Positions 1 to 3,635 of a stretch of DNA of 5,571 bases are shown in pieces; positions within the stretch are counted from its first letter, which is position 1, and the number at the start of each line of letters is the position of its first letter. The position numbers and the translations under genes were made by a program. The notes below the pieces were generated by a model. That model searched no databases. It worked only from the letters and a program-made list of their open reading frames with translations, and was not told where the DNA came from. The DNA comes from DASSKW01 sp035701115 (GTDB lineage Bacteria > Pseudomonadota > Gammaproteobacteria > Natronospirales > REEB76). Location: positions 1 to 5,571 of the forward strand of contig DASSOA010000093.1 in assembly GCA_035701115.1 (NCBI GenBank). Direction: 5' to 3'.

Positions 1-109
1 ATTTATCGGCGTGCTGCTGGCCGCCGGTAACGCGGTCGGCGGCTATGTGGTCACCGAACGCATGCTGGAAATGTTCAAGGCCAGCGGTGACAGAAAGGGC
101 GGCAAATGA
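1..109 (+). CDS. pntAB: NAD(P) transhydrogenase, small membrane alpha subunit (C-terminal end only)
   Basis: Only the last 35 codons are in the window (frame beginning at base 2, TGA at 107-109). The visible peptide has a membrane-type stretch with GNAVGGYVVTERMLEMFK, the characteristic C-terminal end of the alpha-2 (PntAA2/PntAB) subunit, followed by a short basic tail. In the family this subunit supplies membrane helices of domain II, which together with PntB form the proton channel of the enzyme that reduces NADP+ with NADH at the expense of the proton gradient. The stop codon overlaps the pntB start as ATGA, so the two are translationally coupled. A separate small alpha subunit implies the three-gene arrangement, with the NAD(H)-binding subunit further upstream, outside the window. 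The identification rests on a short fragment plus the adjacent pntB. Confidence 0.88.
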   Translation, partial: FIGVLLAAGNAVGGYVVTERMLEMFKASGDRKGGK

Positions 110-1503
110 ACCAACTGCTCTCTCCTGCTGTTATTGACGATCTGATTCAGGCGGCCTATTTCCTTGCCGCACTGCTGTTCATCATCGGCCTGAAACGCAT
201 GAGCTCACCCAAAGGGGCGCGCGGCGGCATCATCTGGGCCGGCATCGGCATGCTGATTGCGACATTGATTACATTCCTGTGGCCGGACATGCACAACTTC
301 GGCCTGATTCTGGCAGCCATTCTGGTTGGCGGCATCGCCGCATGGTGGAGCGGGAAACGCGTGGCAATGACGGCCATGCCGCAGATGGTGGCACTCTATA
401 ACGGCATGGGCGGCGGCGCAGCCGCCGCCATCGCCGCGCAGGAACTGCTGCATGTCGGAACGCTCGATCCGGCGGCGCGCACGCTGGGCGCGGCCGGTGC
501 GCTGATTGGCGCGGTATCGTTCAGCGGCAGCCTCATCGCCTTCGCGAAACTGCAGGGCTGGTTGCAGAAATCGCTGCGCTTCACCGGCCAGCAGATCCTG
601 AACCTGCTGGTGTTTCTGCTGGCATTGGCCGCGGCCGTCGTCCTCGCCTTCGGCTACAGCAATGGTACCGGCATGGTCGTCGCGTTTTTCGCGCTGGCGC
701 TGATTTTCGGTGTACTCATGACGGTGCCTATCGGCGGCGCCGACATGCCGGTCGTGATCTCGCTGTATAACGCATTCACCGGTCTTGCGGTCGGATTCGA
801 AGGATTCGTGTTGCAGAACGCGGCGATGATCATCGCCGGCACGGTCGTCGGTGCCGCCGGCACGCTGCTGACGCAATTGATGGCCAAAGCCATGAACCGT
901 TCGATTGCCAACGTGCTGTTCAGCAACTTCGGCGAAACTGCCAGCGGCAGCGCCGAAGGCGTCAGCGGCAGTCTCAAGCCGATTGACGCCGCCGATGCCG
1001 GTGTCATGATGGCGTACGGCAGCAAGGTAATCGTGGTACCCGGTTACGGCATGGCCGTGGCACAGGCCCAGCACAAGGTCTGGGAACTGGCGCAGCTCCT
1101 GCAGAACCGCGGCGTGACCGTAAAGTTCGCAATCCACCCCGTTGCCGGACGCATGCCGGGGCACATGAACGTGCTCCTCGCCGAGGCCGGTGTGCCCTAC
1201 GATCTGATTTCCGATCTGGATGAAATCAACCCGGAATTTCCGACCGCGGACGCCGCGCTCATCATCGGCGCCAACGATGTGGTCAATCCCGACGCGCGTA
1301 ACCGCCAGGACAGCCCCATTTACGGCATGCCGATTCTGAATGCCGACAAGGCCCGCAACGTCATCGTGATCAAGCGTGGGCAGGGTCGCGGCTTTTCCGG
1401 AATTGAAAATGCGCTGTTCTACATGGACAACACGCGGATGCTGTACGGCGACGCGCAAAACGCGGTCAATCAGCTGATCCAGGGCATCAAGACACTGGAT
1501 TAA
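106..1503 (+). CDS. pntB: NAD(P) transhydrogenase subunit beta
   Basis: Complete 465-residue protein, close to the usual length (about 460). The inner-membrane enzyme couples hydride transfer between NADH and NADP+ to proton movement, supplying NADPH. The first ~270 residues are a series of hydrophobic helices (domain II), including MVALYNGMGGGAAA at about 94-107 and the conserved IGGADMPVV with D213 and a downstream N222. From about residue 305 lies the NADP(H)-binding domain III: GYGMAVAQAQ (313-322), HPVAGRMPGHMNVLLAEA (344-361), GANDVVNP (388-395) and the lid segment KRGQGRGFSGIENALFY (423-439). The ATG at 106 overlaps the stop of the preceding subunit gene, and a purine-rich AAAGGG lies just upstream. 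N99 stands where E. coli PntB has its proton-relay His91 (alignment from memory). The gene ends 21 bases before a strong terminator hairpin, so it is the last gene of the pnt operon. Confidence 0.97.
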   Translation: MNQLLSPAVIDDLIQAAYFLAALLFIIGLKRMSSPKGARGGIIWAGIGMLIATLITFLWPDMHNFGLILAAILVGGIAAWWSGKRVAMTAMPQMVALYNGMGGGAAAAIAAQELLHVGTLDPAARTLGAAGALIGAVSFSGSLIAFAKLQGWLQKSLRFTGQQILNLLVFLLALAAAVVLAFGYSNGTGMVVAFFALALIFGVLMTVPIGGADMPVVISLYNAFTGLAVGFEGFVLQNAAMIIAGTVVGAAGTLLTQLMAKAMNRSIANVLFSNFGETASGSAEGVSGSLKPIDAADAGVMMAYGSKVIVVPGYGMAVAQAQHKVWELAQLLQNRGVTVKFAIHPVAGRMPGHMNVLLAEAGVPYDLISDLDEINPEFPTADAALIIGANDVVNPDARNRQDSPIYGMPILNADKARNVIVIKRGQGRGFSGIENALFYMDNTRMLYGDAQNAVNQLIQGIKTLD

Positions 1504-1524
1504 AACGCAACGTCCCTGCCAAAC

Positions 1525-1553
1525 AAAAAACCCTCGCTGTGCGAGGGTTTTTT
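1525..1553. terminator. Bidirectional intrinsic terminator between pntB and the sigma-factor operon
   Basis: A perfect 7-bp stem, CCCTCGC (1531-1537) with GCGAGGG (1541-1547), closes a TGT loop. It is followed by six T on the plus strand (1548-1553) and preceded by six A (1525-1530), which become a T tract on the minus strand. It lies 21 bases past the pntB stop and 21 bases past the stop of the convergent minus-strand gene, so it can end both transcripts. Confidence 0.93.
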
Positions 1554-1574
1554 ATTGCCGATTCACCGCTGCCG

Positions 1575-2087
1575 TCAACCACCGGTTGCAGGCGGGGCAG
1601 CCTGATGCTGCTGTTGCCAGCGCTCACGTGCCGCAGCACGCTGTTCCGGCGTCATCTGTTTCCACCGTTTCAGCAATTCCTGTCGCTTGGCCGGCGGCAA
1701 CTTCTGGAACGCTTCGAATTGCCTGCGAATCTGCTGTTGTTCCTCGGGCGGCAACTTCTGGAACGCCTCGTACCGTTTACGAATCTGTTCCCGCTGTTGG
1801 GTATTGAGATGGCGCCAGCGTTGCAGACGCTGCCGCGCACGTTGGCGTTGCGCCGGCGTCATCTTCGCCCAGCGTTCCGCGCCTCGCGCCAGACGTTGCT
1901 GGCGATCGGGCGGCATCGTGTTCCACTTTTTCTGCATGGGCGCGAGCACGTGCTGTTGCTCCGGCGTCAATGTGCTCCACGCTACAGGTGCCGCGCCCTG
2001 TGTCGCGGCAACGGCCGCTGGCGGGGCGGCATGTGCGATGCCGACACAGCATAAGGCAAAAGCAGCGGCAAACAGCGCAGCTTTCAT
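1575..2087 (-). CDS. Exported Trp/Phe-LxP repeat protein (DUF3106-like)
   Basis: 170 residues. Residues 1-20 form a Sec signal peptide with a probable cleavage site AHA|AP; there is no lipobox and no further membrane segment, so a periplasmic protein is expected. After an Ala/Pro-rich linker, residues 37-156 consist of seven tandem units starting with W or F and carrying [LM]-x-P-x-x-[QR] (for example WSTLTPEQQ, FQKLPPEEQ, WKQMTPEQR). The body is very rich in Q, R and E and probably helical throughout. This layout and the position behind an ECF sigma factor match DUF3106 proteins, whose function I do not know. The ATG overlaps the upstream stop as ATGA, and a strong AGGAGG lies 9 bases before it, which settles the start. 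The LTPEQ-like motifs recall the LTxxQ motif of CpxP/Spy periplasmic stress proteins, but homology is not shown. It is the last gene of the operon, ending before the shared terminator. Confidence 0.9.
   Translation of the reverse strand: MKAALFAAAFALCCVGIAHAAPPAAVAATQGAAPVAWSTLTPEQQHVLAPMQKKWNTMPPDRQQRLARGAERWAKMTPAQRQRARQRLQRWRHLNTQQREQIRKRYEAFQKLPPEEQQQIRRQFEAFQKLPPAKRQELLKRWKQMTPEQRAAARERWQQQHQAAPPATGG
1620..1979 (-). repeat. Seven tandem 18/15-residue coding repeats
   Basis: Residues 37-156 of the exported repeat protein divide cleanly into five 18-residue units (starting at W37, W55, W73, W91, F109) and two 15-residue units (F127, W142). Each starts W/F-x-x-[LM]. At DNA level a 20-base identical segment occurs at 1693-1712 and again at 1747-1766, exactly 54 bases (18 codons) apart, which points to relatively recent duplication of units 5 and 6. 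Confidence 0.85.
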
Positions 2088-2377
2088 ACGCCATTGCCTC
2101 CTGTTCCGTTCGGCTTGTTCTCAGGTTTTACGGTACCGAGCGGCAGTTTGCCTTGTCGCCTTGCCTGATCCCGAACGGCTTTGTCGGGATCAATGCGGGC
2201 AAAGGTCATCGGATCCACCCAGTGCCCGTCTTTCGCTTCCCAGGTTCCGAGGAACTCAAGCAGCGCCACATCCGGCTTGCGGGCAGTAACAGGATGTCCG
2301 GCCGCCGCCTTGGGTGCCGCAAATACTGGTGTCGCAGCCAGTACCAGCGCCGGCAGCAACAGAAATGATTTAGCCAT
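2084..2377 (-). CDS. Small exported protein of unknown function, third gene of the sigma-factor operon
   Basis: 97 residues. The frame is open further upstream, but that extension overlaps the preceding gene and is basic and Trp/Arg-rich, so the real start is the ATG at 2377, which opens onto a signal peptide (MAKSFLLLPALVLAATPVFA|AP, cleavage after residue 20). A GGAA lies nine bases before it on the minus strand. An ATG two codons earlier (2383) is a possible alternative. The mature part is about 77 residues, with a motif at 36-56 (PDVALLEFLGTWEAKDGHWVDP), then a charged stretch and a Gly/Asn-rich tail. It has no cysteine and no second membrane segment, so it is probably periplasmic. It overlaps the upstream gene by 8 bases and the downstream one by 4 (ATGA). 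I do not recognise a named family; a link to the operon's envelope role is inferred only from the signal peptide and the tight coupling. Confidence 0.85.
   Translation of the reverse strand: MAKSFLLLPALVLAATPVFAAPKAAAGHPVTARKPDVALLEFLGTWEAKDGHWVDPMTFARIDPDKAVRDQARRQGKLPLGTVKPENKPNGTGGNGV
2097..2102 (-). promoter_or_regulatory. Ribosome binding site of the exported repeat protein gene
   Basis: The minus strand reads AGGAGG here, nine bases before the ATG at 2087-2085. This full Shine-Dalgarno match lies inside the end of the upstream gene. It favours the ATG at 2087 over the out-of-frame ATG at 2094, which is only two bases from the motif. Confidence 0.8.
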
Positions 2378-2789
2378 TGTCATCGTTTCCGGGCGGTTCC
2401 TGGGCGGGTTGATTCTGGTTCTGCTGTTGCGCCTGCAGCCAGCGGTAGAAATCCATGTCGGCGTACATGTCCAGGTTATCGGTCGACAACACGATGGCCA
2501 TGTCGTTGTTGCTGGCGGCAGCGAACGGAACCGCCATCTGCTGGTCCTGATTCGAGTAGACAAGACTTCCAATCACCGCGGCACACACGACGGCTGCCGC
2601 GCCCACCGGCAACGCCCACGGATGTGCGCGCCACACCGGCTGGCGGCGGCCGGCTTCGGCCAGCGCGCGCTGCCGCGCCTGGCGCAGGCGCAGCGCGATG
2701 GCTTCGTCCAGGGAGGCGACGCTCGCGGCGAACGCTCGCCGCGAACGCTCCACAAACTCGCTGTCGTGATCCGCATGGCTGTTGTTCAT
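2370..2789 (-). CDS. Single-pass membrane protein, DUF3619-like; candidate anti-sigma factor
   Basis: 139 residues. The N-terminal ~57 residues are hydrophilic and charged, with SLDEAIALRLRQARQRAL at about 26-43, a helix type seen in small membrane proteins next to ECF sigma factors. One transmembrane helix follows at about 58-78 (WALPVGAAAVVCAAVIGSLVY). The rest would be periplasmic: a short region, the acidic/aromatic motif DNLDMYADMDFYRWL at 104-118, and a Gln/Asn/Pro-rich tail. Size, topology and the DxDFYxWL motif fit DUF3619 proteins encoded behind ECF sigma factors. Its start overlaps the sigma stop as ATGA, and AAGGAG lies 8 bases upstream, so it should be made in fixed ratio with the sigma factor. 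This makes a membrane anti-sigma role plausible. There is no zinc-binding HxxxCxxC motif, so it is not a ZAS-type anti-sigma factor. Confidence 0.88.
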   Translation of the reverse strand: MNNSHADHDSEFVERSRRAFAASVASLDEAIALRLRQARQRALAEAGRRQPVWRAHPWALPVGAAAVVCAAVIGSLVYSNQDQQMAVPFAAASNNDMAIVLSTDNLDMYADMDFYRWLQAQQQNQNQPAQEPPGNDDNG

Positions 2790-3331
2790 GACCAGTGCTC
2801 CTTCAGCATCTCCCGCAGGCTGTGCATGGCGCGGGAGAGATGTGTCTTGACGCTGCCTTCCGAGCAGCCCATGGCGCGGGCGGTCTCCGCCACGTCCAAT
2901 CCCTCCAATATACGCAGCAGGAAGGCCTCCCGTTGACGCGCCGGCAGCGATTCCATGGCTGCCTCAAGCGCCTGCATTGCCGAACCCTGAACGACCTGGT
3001 CCGCGGGGTCCACCTGATGCGGGTCGGGGGCGGATTCGATGGGATCGGGGGCTTCGCCGTCTTCGTCGCGTTGCCCACTGAAGAAACTCATCACACGGTT
3101 GCGCACCTTGCGCCGGCGCTGACAGTCACGCACGCGGCTCTGGAGGATGCGATAGAAGAGAGGGGGCCATTCCTGTTCAGGACGCTGGGCGTAGCGGCGC
3201 GCCAGCTGCAACATGGCTTCCTGCACGGCGTCGAGCGCATCATCGGTATCGCGCAATGCCAGCTGGGCAATGCGGAACGCCCGACGTTCGACTCCGGCCA
3301 AAAACGCATTTAATCGGGCATTCGTGTCCAG
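2786..3331 (-). CDS. ECF-type RNA polymerase sigma factor
   Basis: 181 residues if it starts at CTG 3331, 171 if it starts at TTG 3301. Numbering from the CTG: sigma region 2 spans about 10-80 (FLAGVERRAFRIAQLALRD, then ALDAVQEAMLQLARRY, then PLFYRILQSRVRDCQRRRK, which should recognise the -10 element). An acidic, Pro/Asp-rich linker covers about 85-115. Region 4 spans about 126-176 (LPARQREAFLLRILEGLDVAETARAMGCSEGSVKTHLSRAM), with the helix-turn-helix DVAETARAMGCSEGSVKTHL contacting the -35 element. No ATG or GTG lies in frame before region 2. The CTG has GGGGA eight bases upstream and yields an N-terminus matching relatives as I recall them, while the TTG has no Shine-Dalgarno and would remove the start of the first helix. 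An in-frame stop at 3352-3350 bounds the gene. It heads a four-gene operon with a likely anti-sigma partner. Target promoters are unknown. Confidence 0.92.
   Translation of the reverse strand: MDTNARLNAFLAGVERRAFRIAQLALRDTDDALDAVQEAMLQLARRYAQRPEQEWPPLFYRILQSRVRDCQRRRKVRNRVMSFFSGQRDEDGEAPDPIESAPDPHQVDPADQVVQGSAMQALEAAMESLPARQREAFLLRILEGLDVAETARAMGCSEGSVKTHLSRAMHSLREMLKEHWS
2798..2803 (-). promoter_or_regulatory. Ribosome binding site of the DUF3619-like gene
   Basis: The minus strand reads AAGGAG eight bases before the ATG at 2789-2787, inside the last codons of the sigma gene. It supports this start and translational coupling. Confidence 0.75.
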
Positions 3332-3339
3332 ACGGAATA

Positions 3340-3344
3340 TCCCC
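3340..3344 (-). promoter_or_regulatory. Possible ribosome binding site for a CTG start of the sigma factor
   Basis: The minus strand reads GGGGA, eight bases before the CTG at 3331-3329. Neither the TTG at 3301 nor the out-of-frame ATGs at 3309 and 3321 have a comparable motif. It is a moderate match only. Confidence 0.4.
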
Positions 3345-3356
3345 GGATTTCAAGGT

Positions 3357-3395
3357 GCGACGCTATTGCGTGGCGACAATGTCGCAGGCGCGACA
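3357..3395. repeat. GCGAC repeat cluster with a 13-base palindrome upstream of the sigma gene
   Basis: GCGACAATGTCGC at 3373-3385 is a perfect 6-bp inverted repeat around one central base. The same GCGAC half-site occurs in direct orientation at 3357-3361 and 3390-3394, giving starts 16 and 17 bases apart. It lies 26-64 bases upstream of the sigma factor start and may be an operator. No regulator is assigned. Confidence 0.4.
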
Positions 3396-3439
3396 GAGTA
3401 TCATGCAGTGGTCATAGCGCGAAGGTTATGCACTGTCGG

Positions 3440-3452
3440 CGGGATTTTCCCG
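3440..3452. repeat. Short palindrome CGGGATTTTCCCG
   Basis: A perfect 5-bp inverted repeat (CGGGA/TCCCG) with a TTT centre in the divergent region, about 110 bases upstream of the sigma gene. It could be an operator half-site pair. There is no T tract that would make it a terminator. Confidence 0.3.
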
Positions 3453-3494
3453 AAAGGTTGGCGCGAAAAAGCTGCAAGTACTTGATTTTGACCA

Positions 3495-3507
3495 TAACTG
3501 ATTGATT
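3495..3507 (-). promoter_or_regulatory. Predicted IHF binding site
   Basis: The minus strand reads AATCAATCAGTTA, matching all specified positions of the IHF consensus WATCAANNNNTTR. It sits in the AT-rich core of the divergent region, as functional IHF sites usually do, about 96 bases before the nearest perfect DnaA box. Such short matches can occur by chance in AT-rich DNA. Confidence 0.45.
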
Positions 3508-3590
3508 TTCAAGATTATTTAAACGTGCAAATTTTAGCCAAATTGACACAACCATACACAATTCCGCTGTCGAACCTGCGATCCGGCAAA

Positions 3591-3635
3591 CCATCCACAA
3601 ACTTATCCACAGAAAATGTGGATAACGCTGGATGG
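3591..3635 (+). promoter_or_regulatory. priA: Potential mRNA hairpin occluding the priA start codon
   Basis: If transcribed, the DnaA-box inverted repeat forms a 9-bp stem with a 5-base loop. Outside it, 3591-3597 (CCATCCA) pairs perfectly with 3629-3635 (TGGATGG) across an internal loop of 5 and 3 bases. The outer stem contains the AUG at 3632-3634, and the only weak Shine-Dalgarno-like GTGGA (3618-3622) is in the inner stem. It matters only if the transcript begins before 3591, which is unknown. Confidence 0.4.
3603..3625. promoter_or_regulatory. Inverted pair of perfect DnaA boxes upstream of priA
   Basis: TTATCCACA (3603-3611) and its exact reverse complement TGTGGATAA (3617-3625) are separated by GAAAA. 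Both are full matches to the DnaA box TTATNCACA. Two weaker 7-of-9 copies lie upstream on the same strand: CCATCCACA (3591-3599) and CCATACACA (3552-3560). The second perfect box ends six bases before the priA ATG, so bound DnaA could block transcription or initiation of priA. Confidence 0.7.

Larger units (their letters stand above)
3332..3631. promoter_or_regulatory. Divergent regulatory region between the sigma-factor operon and priA
   Basis: 300 bases without a supported gene. The sigma-proximal part (3350-3460) is GC-rich and has short inverted repeats. The centre (about 3477-3565) is clearly AT-rich compared with the flanking genes. The priA-proximal part holds DnaA-box sequences. It must contain promoters for both directions, but I see no convincing -35/-10 pair. 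A perfect TTGACA at 3543-3548 (+) has no good -10 at 15-19 bases. AATAAT on the minus strand (3519-3514) lacks a good -35. Confidence 0.7.

Noticed and set aside
205..1458. Long open frame (417 codons) antisense to pntB
   Set aside because: It mirrors the codon structure of a high-GC gene, has His/Gln/Arg-rich composition with no domain or signal, and pntB is unambiguous.
2046..2051. Cys pair in the signal peptide of the repeat protein as a lipoprotein site
   Set aside because: The residues before it (F-A-L-C) do not form a lipobox, and a good AHA|AP signal peptidase I site follows.
1539..2368. Plus-strand open frames opposite the exported protein genes
   Set aside because: They are Arg/Cys/Leu-rich shadows without Shine-Dalgarno sites or recognisable motifs; the minus strand has signal peptides, repeats and coupled starts.
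2378..2572. N-terminal extension of the small exported protein up to 2572
   Set aside because: It lies wholly inside the DUF3619-like gene in another frame, is of shadow-like composition and would bury the signal peptide.
3310..3321. Tiny reading frame ATG CCC GAT TAA on the minus strand inside the sigma gene start
   Set aside because: No Shine-Dalgarno and only three codons; probably chance, although a role as an attenuating upstream frame cannot be fully excluded.
3543..3548. TTGACA as the priA -35 element
   Set aside because: It is a perfect hexamer, but no acceptable -10 lies 15-19 bases downstream, so no promoter is called.
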